Positions 24,532 to 32,521 of a stretch of 64,000 nucleotides of DNA are shown here, piece by piece (within the stretch, counting starts at the first letter, position 1; every line of letters begins with the position of its first letter). The translations under genes were made by a program, and so were the position numbers. Under the pieces are notes generated by a model. The model made no database searches. It was not told the origin of the DNA and saw only the letters and a program-made list of their open reading frames with translations. Origin of the DNA: Pseudomonas sp. 8AS (GTDB taxonomy: Bacteria > Pseudomonadota > Gammaproteobacteria > Pseudomonadales > Pseudomonadaceae); NCBI RefSeq assembly GCF_902506505.1, contig NZ_LR733406.1:1165200-1229199 (forward strand). Reading direction: 5' to 3'.

Positions 24532-25697
24532 GCCGCGTGCTCCCGCAGGCCATAGCGCTGCATCAGCTGCTCGCGCAGGCCAGGCTGGAAGTTGATCCGC
24601 GTGACATCGCGGTTCACTGCCGCCAGCAGGCGCGGGTTCATCACGCTAAACCACAGCGGCGGGCAGTAGGCCAGCAGGTACATGCCGAAGTAGCCGCTGG
24701 GCAGGCGCGGCAGATCGGGAAAGTTGCGCAGCGACTGGTAGCGCCGGGTCGGGTGGGCGTGGTGGTCGGAATGGCGTTGCAGGTGGAACAGCGCCCAGTT
24801 GGAGAACAGGTGGTTGCTGTTCCACGAATGGTGCGGCTGGCAGATCTCGTAGCGGCCGTTGTCCAGCTTGCGCCGCAGCAGGCCGTAGTGCTCCAGGTAG
24901 TTGGCCGAGGTCAGCTGGAAACCGCCCCAGAAGGCGGTGAGCAGCAGGTAGGGCAGCAGCGCCAGGCCAAATACGGCGAGCAGCCCCCCATACAGCACCA
25001 GGCTGATCAGCGCTGGTTGCAGCACTTCGTTGTCCAGGCTCCACACCGATTTGTTGCAGCGTGCCAGGCGTTCTTTTTCCAGCTGCCAGGCGCGGCGGTA
25101 GCCGCCGGGCATCTCGCGCAGGAGGAAGCGGTAGATATGCTCGCCCATGCGCGAGGACGCCGGGTCGACCGGGGTGGCCACGTCGCGGTGATGGCCGCGG
25201 TTGTGCTCGACGAAGAAGTGCCCGTAGCAGCACAGCGCCAGCGCCAGTTTGCCCAGCCAGCGCTCCAGCTCGCTCTTCTTGTGGCCCATCTCGTGGCCCA
25301 GGTTGATGGCGAAACCCAGGCCGCCGCCGGTGGAAATGATCATAGCCAGCACGCCGTACCAGGGCAGCGCCTGGGTGGCGACGAACGTGGCGTTGAGGAT
25401 GAAACCCAGCCACAGCAGTGGCACCAGCAGGTAGGTGATCCAGCGGTAGTAGGCGTCGGCTTCCAGGCCCGGCACCGCCTCTTCCGGCGGATTGCTCTGA
25501 TCCTCGCCGATCAGCGCATCGAGCAGCGGGATGCCGAAATAGAAGAACAGCGGCGACAGCCACAGCCAGAACACGTCGGCCGAAACCAGCAGGTACAGCG
25601 CCGGGCCGATCAGGCCGAGGCTGGGGACGAACAGCGACATCAGCCACAGGTGGCGCTTGCGGTCACGGTAGGGCAGGGCGGGGTGCAGGGTATCCAT
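24528..25697 (-). CDS. alkB: Alkane 1-monooxygenase AlkB
   Basis: 389 residues, integral membrane di-iron hydroxylase with ~6 helices. All histidine motifs are present: HEMGH (~135-139), HNRGHH (~165-170), HLQRHSDHH (~305-313), plus the AlkB signature NYLEHYG (~266-272). Oxidises terminal carbons of n-alkanes using electrons from rubredoxin. Start at 25697 (MDTLHPALPY) has GGAG eight bases upstream; the frame continues 26 codons further. Divergent AraC-type regulator adjacent, as in systems where alkane oxidation is controlled by an AlkR-like activator. Confidence 0.96.
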   Translation of the reverse strand: MDTLHPALPYRDRKRHLWLMSLFVPSLGLIGPALYLLVSADVFWLWLSPLFFYFGIPLLDALIGEDQSNPPEEAVPGLEADAYYRWITYLLVPLLWLGFILNATFVATQALPWYGVLAMIISTGGGLGFAINLGHEMGHKKSELERWLGKLALALCCYGHFFVEHNRGHHRDVATPVDPASSRMGEHIYRFLLREMPGGYRRAWQLEKERLARCNKSVWSLDNEVLQPALISLVLYGGLLAVFGLALLPYLLLTAFWGGFQLTSANYLEHYGLLRRKLDNGRYEICQPHHSWNSNHLFSNWALFHLQRHSDHHAHPTRRYQSLRNFPDLPRLPSGYFGMYLLAYCPPLWFSVMNPRLLAAVNRDVTRINFQPGLREQLMQRYGLREHAA

Positions 25698-25823
25698 ATT
25701 GTTTTCTCCGAGGTTCTTCGACCTGTACCCAGCATGCGCCGCCGTGGCCAGGGGGCGTACCGTTGTGTCGGGCAATTAATCGTCATAAGGTGACAGTTCG
25801 ACTGGCTGCTGCTGGATCACGCC

Positions 25824-26864
25824 ATGAGCTCGACCGTCTCCCCGCTGCAACCCTGCCTGCACCCGATCTACGCGCGGCTGCTGTGCGCCGCGTTGCGCCA
25901 GCGCGGCTTCGACGAGGCGCAGATCCTGGCTGGCACCGGGCTGGACTGGGCGCAGCTGCACGGCGACAACCGCTCCCTCAACTTCGCCCAGGTGCAGCGC
26001 CTGGTACGGCGCGCCGTGCAGCTCACCGACTGCCCCTGGCTGGGCCTGCAGGTCGGCTGCGCAACCCAGGTTTCCGCCCACGGCCCGGTCGGCTACGCGG
26101 CCCTGGCCTGCGCCGATCTGCGTGGTGTGCTGCAGGTGCTCGAGCGCTTCAGCGTGTTGCGCCTGAGCAGCCTGCGCCTGACCGGTTACCTGGAGGGCGA
26201 ACGCTATTGCGTGCGCGCCGACGAGGAGTTCGATCTGGGCGATGTGCGCGAACACATCCTGGCGACCATCGCCGGCACCTTCCTGCGTCTGCTCGAGGCG
26301 GTCTGCGGCGCGTTGCCGGTGGGCGAGCTGCGTTTCACCTTCCCCTTTGCCGAGCCAGCCTGGGGGGCGCATTACCGGGAGCTGCTCGGCCCGGGCGTGG
26401 AGTTTGCTGCCGACTGCTACAGCGTCAGCCTGCCGCTGGCGTGGCTGGATCGGCCGAGCCTGAGTGCCGACCCGCAGGCCGCGCGCATCGCCCTGCGCGA
26501 CTGCGAGCGCCAGCTGCTCGACGTGCGCGAAGGTGGCGACTGGACCACCCGCGTGCAGCTGCGTCTGCTGGCCTGCGAGGGGCGCTACCCGACCCTGGGC
26601 CAGCTGGCCGACGAGTATCACCTGTCCGAACGCACGTTGATCCGCCGCCTGCGCGAGGAGGGCGGCAACTACCAGCAACTGCTCGACGAGGTGCGCCAGG
26701 AGCTGGCCTGCTGGCTGCTGCTGAATACCCCGCTGAGCGTCGAGGCGGTGGCCGAGCGCCTGGGCTACCAGGACACCAGCAACTTCAGCCGCACTTTCCG
26801 CCGCTGGCTGGGGATGACGCCCAATGCCTGGCGCAACGGCCAGCTCGCCGTGCCCGCGCCATGA
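25824..26864 (+). CDS. AraC-family regulator, probable alkB activator
   Basis: 346 residues. N-terminal arabinose-binding-type domain (~20-200) and two C-terminal helix-turn-helices (~250-340), with LADEYHLSERTLIRRLREEG and VAERLGYQDTSNFSRTFRRWLGMTP. This OruR/AlkR-like layout is used by regulators of alkane and amino-acid catabolism. Divergence from alkB (126 bp apart) makes it the likely activator of alkB-rubredoxin. Its stop overlaps the acpH start by four bases. Confidence 0.9.
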   Translation: MSSTVSPLQPCLHPIYARLLCAALRQRGFDEAQILAGTGLDWAQLHGDNRSLNFAQVQRLVRRAVQLTDCPWLGLQVGCATQVSAHGPVGYAALACADLRGVLQVLERFSVLRLSSLRLTGYLEGERYCVRADEEFDLGDVREHILATIAGTFLRLLEAVCGALPVGELRFTFPFAEPAWGAHYRELLGPGVEFAADCYSVSLPLAWLDRPSLSADPQAARIALRDCERQLLDVREGGDWTTRVQLRLLACEGRYPTLGQLADEYHLSERTLIRRLREEGGNYQQLLDEVRQELACWLLLNTPLSVEAVAERLGYQDTSNFSRTFRRWLGMTPNAWRNGQLAVPAP

Positions 26865-27451
26865 ACTACCTGGCCCATCTGCATCTGGGCGGCGACCAGC
26901 CCGCGCAACTGCTGGGCAGCCTGTATGGCGACTTCGTCAAGGGCCGGCTGGAGGGGCGCTTCCCGCCACAGATCGAGGCCGCCATCCGCCTGCACCGGCG
27001 CATCGACGCCTTCACCGACAGCCACCCGCTGACCGAGCAGGCTCGCGCCCGCTTTCCGGCCGAGCGGCGGCGTACTGCGGGGATTCTCCTCGACCTGTTC
27101 TTCGACCACTGCCTGGCCCGGCACTGGCAGGACTACGCCGCCGAACCGCTGCCGCAGTTCACCGCGCGGGTCTATGCCGTGTTGGCCGAACAGGCGCAAT
27201 TGCCTGCACGCCTGGCCCATATCGCCCCGCGCATGGCGCAGCAGGACTGGCTGGGCAGCTACCGCGATTTCGCCGTGCTGGAGCAGGTGCTGTGGGGCAT
27301 GAGCCGGCGCCTGTCGCGCCCGCAGTTGCTGGACGGCGCGATGGTTGAGCTGGAGCGGTTGTACCAGCCGTTGCAGGAGGATTTCCGCGCCTTCTATCCC
27401 GAGCTGCGGCGCTTTGCCGATGACGCCCTGGCTTCTGGCGCTGGTGCCTAG
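26861..27451 (+). CDS. acpH: Acyl carrier protein phosphodiesterase
   Basis: 196 residues, the AcpH size. N terminus MNYLAHLHLGGDQPAQLLGS, with metal-binding GDFVKG, LHRRIDAFTDSHP and DLFFDHCLARHW, an HD-like all-helical hydrolase that removes phosphopantetheine from ACP. The ATG overlaps the stop of the AraC regulator (ATGA), so expression is coupled to the regulator. Confidence 0.93.
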   Translation: MNYLAHLHLGGDQPAQLLGSLYGDFVKGRLEGRFPPQIEAAIRLHRRIDAFTDSHPLTEQARARFPAERRRTAGILLDLFFDHCLARHWQDYAAEPLPQFTARVYAVLAEQAQLPARLAHIAPRMAQQDWLGSYRDFAVLEQVLWGMSRRLSRPQLLDGAMVELERLYQPLQEDFRAFYPELRRFADDALASGAGA

Positions 27452-27582
27452 TTGCTGCACGTGGCGCACCCCGCGGATCTGCGGCGCGGCGGTTATCAGG
27501 CTTGGCCGCCTTATGCCCAGCCAGCCCAGCCAAACCGGGCGGCCTACCTATACTGGCCTGTAAAGCCAGCAAGGAAACTCGC

Positions 27583-28605
27583 ATGTTCGCCATGATGGAA
27601 AGCGCACGGCTCGAAGCCTTGCACCTCGCCCAGGACCCGGTCACCGGCCTCAGGGCCATCATCGCCATCCACAGCAGTCGCCTCGGCCCCGCGCTCGGCG
27701 GCTGCCGCTACCTGGCCTATGCCGATACCGACAGCGCCGTGCGCGATGCCATCCAACTGGCCCGCGGCATGAGCTACAAGGCGGCGCTGGCCGGCCTGGC
27801 GCAGGGCGGCGGCAAGGCAGTGATCATCCGCCCGGCGCATGTCGACAACCGCGGCGCGCTGTTCGAGGCTTTCGGCCGCATGATCGAGTCGCTGGGCGGC
27901 GCCTACATCACCGCGGTGGACAGCGGCACCTCCAGCGCCGACATGGACTGCATCGCCCAGCACACTCGGCACGTGACCAGCACCACGGCCGCCGGCGACC
28001 CCTCGCCGCACACCGCCATGGGCGTGTATGCGGGGATTCGCAGCACTGCCCTGGTGCGTTTCGGCAGCGCTGACCTGGATGGGCTGCGCGTGGCAGTGCA
28101 GGGCCTGGGGCATGTCGGCTTCGCCCTGGCCGAGCAGTTGGCGGCGGCCGGCGTGGAACTGCTGGTCAGCGACCTCGATGCCGGGCGGGTGCAGCTGGCG
28201 GTGGAGCAGCTGGGCGCCCGTGCGGTGGCGCCCGAGGCGTTGCTGGGCAGCCCGTGCGACATCCTCGCCCCCTGCGGCCTGGGCGGCGTGCTCGATGCGC
28301 AGACGGTGGCCGGCCTGCAGTGTGCGGCGGTGGCCGGTGCGGCCAACAACCAGCTGGCCACGGGCGAGATTGCCGACGAGCTGGACGCGCGCGGCATCCT
28401 CTATGCGCCGGATTACGTGATCAATTCCGGCGGATTGATCTACGTGGCGCTGCAGCATCGCGGCGAGGGATTGCCGGCGATCACCGCCCATCTGGCGCAG
28501 ATCGGCCTGCGCCTGAACGAGCTCTATGCCCACGCCCAGGCCGAGAAGTGTTCGCCGGCGCGGGTCGCCGACCGGCTGGCCGAGCGCCTGCTGTACGGCA
28601 CCTAG
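27583..28605 (+). CDS. Leu/Phe/Val-type amino acid dehydrogenase
   Basis: 340 residues. Glu/Leu/Phe/Val dehydrogenase fold: SSRLGPALGGCRYL, catalytic lysines in MSYKAALAGLAQGGGKAVI (~66 and ~78), and the NAD-binding GLGHVGFALAEQL (~190). Reversible oxidative deamination of a branched-chain or aromatic amino acid. Start at 27583 with AAGGAA upstream; the frame extends 27 codons further. It stands alone, 131 bases after acpH, and ends at a terminator. Confidence 0.92.
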   Translation: MFAMMESARLEALHLAQDPVTGLRAIIAIHSSRLGPALGGCRYLAYADTDSAVRDAIQLARGMSYKAALAGLAQGGGKAVIIRPAHVDNRGALFEAFGRMIESLGGAYITAVDSGTSSADMDCIAQHTRHVTSTTAAGDPSPHTAMGVYAGIRSTALVRFGSADLDGLRVAVQGLGHVGFALAEQLAAAGVELLVSDLDAGRVQLAVEQLGARAVAPEALLGSPCDILAPCGLGGVLDAQTVAGLQCAAVAGAANNQLATGEIADELDARGILYAPDYVINSGGLIYVALQHRGEGLPAITAHLAQIGLRLNELYAHAQAEKCSPARVADRLAERLLYGT

Positions 28606-28620
28606 CGCTAGACCGACCAG

Positions 28621-28660
28621 ACAAAACGCCCGTGGCATCACTGCCGCGGGCGTTTTGTCT
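28621..28660. terminator. Bidirectional terminator
   Basis: Perfect 12-bp stem ACAAAACGCCCG (28621-28632) with CGGGCGTTTTGT (28647-28658) between converging genes. Confidence 0.85.
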
Positions 28661-28713
28661 GGCGGGTGGTCCCAACGGCCACCTGGCAAGCGGCTGCAGG
28701 GCAAGTCCAGCCG

Positions 28714-29568
28714 CTAGGTTTTGCGAAACACCAGCAGCAGGCCCAGCACGATCGCCGCCATGCCCATCAGGCTCAGCCCGCCCATGGCATTGCCGAGGAA
28801 CAGGTAGTCCATCGCCGCCGTCACGCCCGGCACCAGATAGAACAGGCTGGTGACGTTGACCAGGTTGCCGGCCTGGATCAGGCGATAGAGCAGCAGCTGC
28901 GCAACCACCGAGATCACGATGGCCAGCCACAGCAGCGGCAGCAGCAGGTCCAGCGACCAGTCCACCACGAACGGCTGGAACGGCAGCAGCGCGGCGCAGG
29001 CCAGCAGGCTCGTGGCGTATTGCAGTGGCAAGGTGTGCAGGGGCGTCTGCCCCAGGCCTTTCTGCAGGATCGCACCGCCGGTCATGCAGGCCAGCGCCGC
29101 CAGGGCATAGCCCAGCCCCGTTGCGCTCAGCGTCGCCTGCTGCAGGCTGTGCCACGCCACCAGAACCAGGCCGGCCATGGCCAGGCCGAGGCCGAGCAGG
29201 CGCAGTGCGGCGAAGCGCCGTTCCAGCAGGAGCAGGGTGAGGATCGGTTGCACGCCGAGCAGGGTGGCCAGCACGCCTGGCGTCACCCCGTGGTCCAGCG
29301 CCAGCAGGTAGCAGATGGAGTAACCGCCGATCAGCAGCAGGCCGGTCACGGCCGTGCGCCAGCGCTGGCCGCGCGCCGGCAACCAGGTTCGGGTGAGGCT
29401 GCCGATCAGCAGCAGAACGCCGAGGGCCAGGGCGAAGCGCAGGGTCAGCAGGGCGAAGGCGGACGCATGGTCCAGGCCGAGCCGGGCGAAGATCGCGCCG
29501 CTGCTCCAGAGCAGGACGAACAGCGCAGTCGAGGCGCAGGCGCCCCAGAAGGTCTTGTCGAAATACAT
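28714..29568 (-). CDS. EamA/DMT-family transporter
   Basis: 284 residues, ten predicted membrane helices in two EamA repeats (~10-135 and ~150-280). Starts MYFDKTFWGACASTALFVLL with the typical LLWSSGAIFARLGL. Such proteins export metabolites or amino acids; substrate unknown. It stands alone, converging with the dehydrogenase gene. Confidence 0.9.
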   Translation of the reverse strand: MYFDKTFWGACASTALFVLLWSSGAIFARLGLDHASAFALLTLRFALALGVLLLIGSLTRTWLPARGQRWRTAVTGLLLIGGYSICYLLALDHGVTPGVLATLLGVQPILTLLLLERRFAALRLLGLGLAMAGLVLVAWHSLQQATLSATGLGYALAALACMTGGAILQKGLGQTPLHTLPLQYATSLLACAALLPFQPFVVDWSLDLLLPLLWLAIVISVVAQLLLYRLIQAGNLVNVTSLFYLVPGVTAAMDYLFLGNAMGGLSLMGMAAIVLGLLLVFRKT

Positions 29569-29998
29569 GGTGAATCACCTGTCGCAAAGGCTTAGCAGGC
29601 TCCGCCGGCTCGTCACGTGGGACGGGCCGGCCAGAAGGCGAGGCGGAGCCGGGAGTCGGGCTGGGTATCAGCCCGCAACGGAGCACGCAGGGGGCGGCGG
29701 CGGAGTGCCGGCCCGGCGTGCAGCGGGAGGTGCGACAGGTGGGAAAGTCAGCGACAGGCACGCAGCAGCATCCCGCTCAGCGTTGAGCTGAAGACCGGGA
29801 AGAGAGCTGTGCGTTGGCTGGGTCATGGTTCGGCTATCGGTCGAGCTGAAGGGCTAGGCAAGACCTTGGTCTGCCATGGACAGCCCCGAGTATGGCGCTT
29901 TCCTGGTCGCGGCTTCAACCGCAGCTCGCCACTGCCACGCACAAGGGTGTGGCGGGGGCTGGCGCCGAGCAGCGGCGATTGGTGCCAGGCGCTCATGC
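29569..29998. other. Gene-free stretch between EamA and yebG
   Basis: 430 GC-rich bases; the open frames are Arg-rich and not protein-like. It contains the EamA upstream region and the yebG downstream region. No repeat, terminator or RNA was recognised apart from a small hairpin around 29940-29965. Confidence 0.5.
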
Positions 29999-30259
29999 TT
30001 ACTCGGCGGCTTCGGCGCCCAGTTCGGCCAGGGCTTCGGGCTGGTTCTTGAAGGCCTTGGCGAAGGTGTCGCGGTTCTTCGCCATAAAGATGCCGAGCTC
30101 TTCCACCTGCTGCTCGCTGAGGCTGGGCACGGCCTTGTGCAGTGCCTCGGAGAGCGCTTCGGCCAGTTCCAGCATCTTGTCGTAACGATCGGCTTCGGCC
30201 TTATCCATGAACAAGCGCTCCGGGTCGCGGCTGCTGCGGTACACCACTTCGACGGCCAT
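29999..30259 (-). CDS. yebG: SOS-induced protein YebG
   Basis: 86 residues beginning MAVEVVYRSSRD with EADRYDKMLELAEALSEAL, matching the YebG family, a small DNA-damage-induced protein of unclear function. A consensus-type LexA box lies 35 bases before the ATG, which supports the call and SOS control. Confidence 0.93.
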   Translation of the reverse strand: MAVEVVYRSSRDPERLFMDKAEADRYDKMLELAEALSEALHKAVPSLSEQQVEELGIFMAKNRDTFAKAFKNQPEALAELGAEAAE

Positions 30260-30293
30260 TCATCACCTCATTCCTGTATCGGTTCAAGTTTGC

Positions 30294-30309
30294 TGTATGT
30301 GCATACAGT
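30294..30309. promoter_or_regulatory. LexA (SOS) box of yebG
   Basis: CTGTATGTGCATACAG, a 16-base palindrome with intact CTGT and ACAG ends and an alternating TA-type core, close to the gammaproteobacterial consensus. It would be repressed by LexA and released after DNA damage. Confidence 0.92.
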
Positions 30310-30460
30310 ATTGGAAAGTGGCGGCCCAGTGCAAGCCCGGCTTCTACTCCCATGGAAGCATTGCCCGTCGCCGCCTCGGGCGGCAGGCTGGCCTCCATTC
30401 TGCATAACCGTCATCTGTTGGGGCCAGCATGGCCTTTCCAAGCCAGTCAGGAGTGAACGC

Positions 30461-30934
30461 GTGAAACTGCAACAAGTCGATTCCTTGCGGGAGGGCATGC
30501 ATGCCCTGGCGCAGTCCCTGGGCAATCTGCTGGTGGAGGCCTTCCACTACCTGGCGCTGTTCGGCATCGGCGCGATCACCGCCTGGGCCTCGGTGGTCGC
30601 CTTTCTCGGCATGCTGGAAAAGGGCCACATCACGGTCGACGACATCCTGCTGCTGTTCATCTACCTCGAACTGGGGGCCATGGTCGGCATCTACTTCAAG
30701 ACCAACCACATGCCGGTGCGCTTTCTCATCTATGTGGCGATCACCGCACTGACGCGCCTGCTGATTTCCGATGTCTCGCACCACAATCGCCCGGACATGG
30801 GCGTGGTCTATGTCTCCGGCGCCATTCTGCTGCTCGGCCTGGCGATCCTGGTGGTGCGTTTCGCCTCGGCTCGCTTCCCTTCGGTGCAGGTGTCGTCACG
30901 CCGGGGGCGGGAGCCTGAGGCCGGGGAGAGCTGA
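30461..30934 (+). CDS. psiE: PsiE-family membrane protein
   Basis: 157 residues from a GTG at 30461 with CAGGAG upstream. Four membrane helices, with VVAFLGMLEKGHITVDDILLLFIYLELGAMVGIYF and the conserved FLIYVAITALTRLL of the phosphate-starvation-inducible PsiE family. Function not established. A much longer open frame upstream is spurious. Converges with the interrupted RNA ligase gene. Confidence 0.9.
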   Translation: MKLQQVDSLREGMHALAQSLGNLLVEAFHYLALFGIGAITAWASVVAFLGMLEKGHITVDDILLLFIYLELGAMVGIYFKTNHMPVRFLIYVAITALTRLLISDVSHHNRPDMGVVYVSGAILLLGLAILVVRFASARFPSVQVSSRRGREPEAGES

Positions 30935-30950
30935 ATCCGAACGCGCGCCC

Positions 30951-31589
30951 TCAGTCTGCCAGGGGCAGGCGCCGCTCCACCTGCAGCGGGCCGAACAGCT
31001 GCTGCGCCTGGTAGCTGCAGTAGTGCAGTTTCTCCACGGCCAGAGGCAGCGGCGGCAACTCGGCCAGGGCGGTCGCCCGTTCGCGCCAGGCCGCGGCGGC
31101 GATGCGCTGGCGGTACAGGCCGAGGGTCAGGTGCGGGTGGTAGGGCGCCTGGCGGATTTCCGTGGCGCCGCCGGCCAGCTGGCGGCGCAGCAGGGGCAAC
31201 TGCTGGCGCGGATCCGCGACCTACAGGAAAGCGGCGCTGGCGAAGCTGTCCAGGCCGCCGATCTGCAGGCTGAAGGCGCGCGGGCGCAGCTGCGCCAGGG
31301 CCTGGCTCTGGCGCTCCAGCTGGGGCGCGGTGAAATCGTCCGCGTGCTGGCGGCGTGGCGCGATGAAGCCGCAGACGAACAGGGTGATATGCGCCTGGCG
31401 CTGGTAGGCCGGGTGCAGCCAGTCGCCGAGCAACTCGCGCGCGACCTGCAGGCGCGCCAGCACGGCCGGGCACTCGACCGGGATCGACCAGACGGCATAG
31501 CGCTGGCGCCCGCGGTGCCACTGCGGGTAGTCGCGCAGTTCGCAGGGCAGCGTGTGCGCCGGGCCGGCCTGGGCTTGCGAGAGCAGCAC
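30951..31589 (-). pseudogene. thpR: 2'-5' RNA ligase (ThpR-like) with in-frame amber
   Basis: Two open frames in the same phase are split by a single TAG at 31221-31223. The N-terminal part (from GTG 31589) has the first catalytic motif in HITLFVCG, the C-terminal part (30951-31220) the second in HLTLGLYRQ; together they make a ~212-codon ThpR-like 2H phosphoesterase/ligase. Read-through, a suppressor, or a sequencing error could restore it; otherwise the enzyme is lost. Adjacent codons and flanking sequence show no other damage, so the mutation looks recent. The upstream membrane protein gene ends seven bases before the start. Confidence 0.85.
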
Positions 31590-31596
31590 CGGGCGC

Positions 31597-31974
31597 TCAG
31601 TCCGCGCGCCGGCCCAGGTGCAGGGCGAGCCCCAGGCTGATGGGGTAGGTCAGGTAATGCACGACGAAGATCAGCTGGCCCATGCGCCCGGGCTCGTCCT
31701 TCAGCCACATCAGCCCCCACAGGCCCAGGTACAGCACCCCGAGCACGCCGCCGTAGAGCAGCGCCAGGCCCCAGGCCTGGCCACGGTGGGGCAGGTGGCC
31801 TTCGAGGCGGGCGAACAGCCAGCGCAGGCCGAGGGCGACGGCGATGGCCACCAGCAGGGTGGCGGGATAGCCGCCGAGCTTGAGCAGGCCGCGCACCAGC
31901 AGGTTGAGGACGAACACCGCCGCGGCGGCGCCCAGGGCGTAGCGATAGAGGGCGAAGTGATGGAGCCTGAGCAT
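31597..31974 (-). CDS. Small inner-membrane protein, unknown
   Basis: 125 residues with three likely membrane helices (~12-32, ~38-55, ~70-92) and a fourth weaker one near VVHYLTYPISLGLALHLG. It starts MLRLHHFALYRYALG. Family not recognised. Probably co-transcribed with the interrupted RNA ligase gene just downstream. Confidence 0.72.
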   Translation of the reverse strand: MLRLHHFALYRYALGAAAAVFVLNLLVRGLLKLGGYPATLLVAIAVALGLRWLFARLEGHLPHRGQAWGLALLYGGVLGVLYLGLWGLMWLKDEPGRMGQLIFVVHYLTYPISLGLALHLGRRAD

Positions 31975-32125
31975 GGCGTCGGTCGAGCCTGTGGTGGCGG
32001 CCGAAGCCTGTCTTCGGCGGGGCTGGCGCTAGTGTGCGCGGCAGCCGGCGAGCCGGCAATGCCGGCGGGGAACCCCGGCGGCGCTGGCGCGGTCAACCGC
32101 TAACCCCGCCAAGAGGAGTCTCGCC

Positions 32126-32521
32126 ATGCTTACCCATGCCTTCGTGCGTCGCCTGGCCGCCGTGCTGGTGGCCCTGCAGTTCGCCCTGTTCGCCCAGCTG
32201 CCGCTGGCCCAGGCAGCCATGCTCGGCACGCCGCAAGTCCTGCAGGAACAACGCCAGCCGGTCGACCGGCAACAGTTGCTGAACATGCTCGATGACCAGC
32301 AAGTGCAGCTGAAACTGGAGGAACTGGGGGTCGATCGGCAGCAGGTGGCAGAGCGCATCAACCGCCTGACGACAGCCGAGCTGGCCCAGTTCAACCAGCA
32401 ACTGGCGCAGGAACCGGCCGGCGGCATCATCGGCGTCATCATCCTGCTGCTGGTGATCTTCATCATCACCGACATGCTCTGCGCCACGGATATCTTCAGC
32501 TTCGTCAAATGCGTGCGCTGA
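32126..32521 (+). CDS. PA2779-family protein
   Basis: 131 residues: signal peptide (~1-31), a Gln-rich helical middle, then QEPAGG (95-100) and a very hydrophobic tail with two Cys (~119, ~129). From memory it fits the PA2779 family, always seen before a cysteine peptidase gene. GAGGAG precedes the ATG. Its last bases overlap the start of the PA2778-like gene, so translation is coupled. Function is not established; the Gly-Gly before the tail could be a processing site (see findings). Confidence 0.82.
   Translation: MLTHAFVRRLAAVLVALQFALFAQLPLAQAAMLGTPQVLQEQRQPVDRQQLLNMLDDQQVQLKLEELGVDRQQVAERINRLTTAELAQFNQQLAQEPAGGIIGVIILLLVIFIITDMLCATDIFSFVKCVR

Noticed and set aside
29617..30051. Plus-strand frame in the EamA-yebG gap
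   Set aside because: Arg/Gly/Ser-rich, overlaps yebG on the other strand; no ribosome site or domain.
31127..32059. 310-codon minus-strand frame that would bypass the amber codon in the RNA ligase gene
   Set aside because: It is in a different phase, Arg/Pro/Ala-rich, and lacks the catalytic HxT motifs, so it does not rescue the gene.
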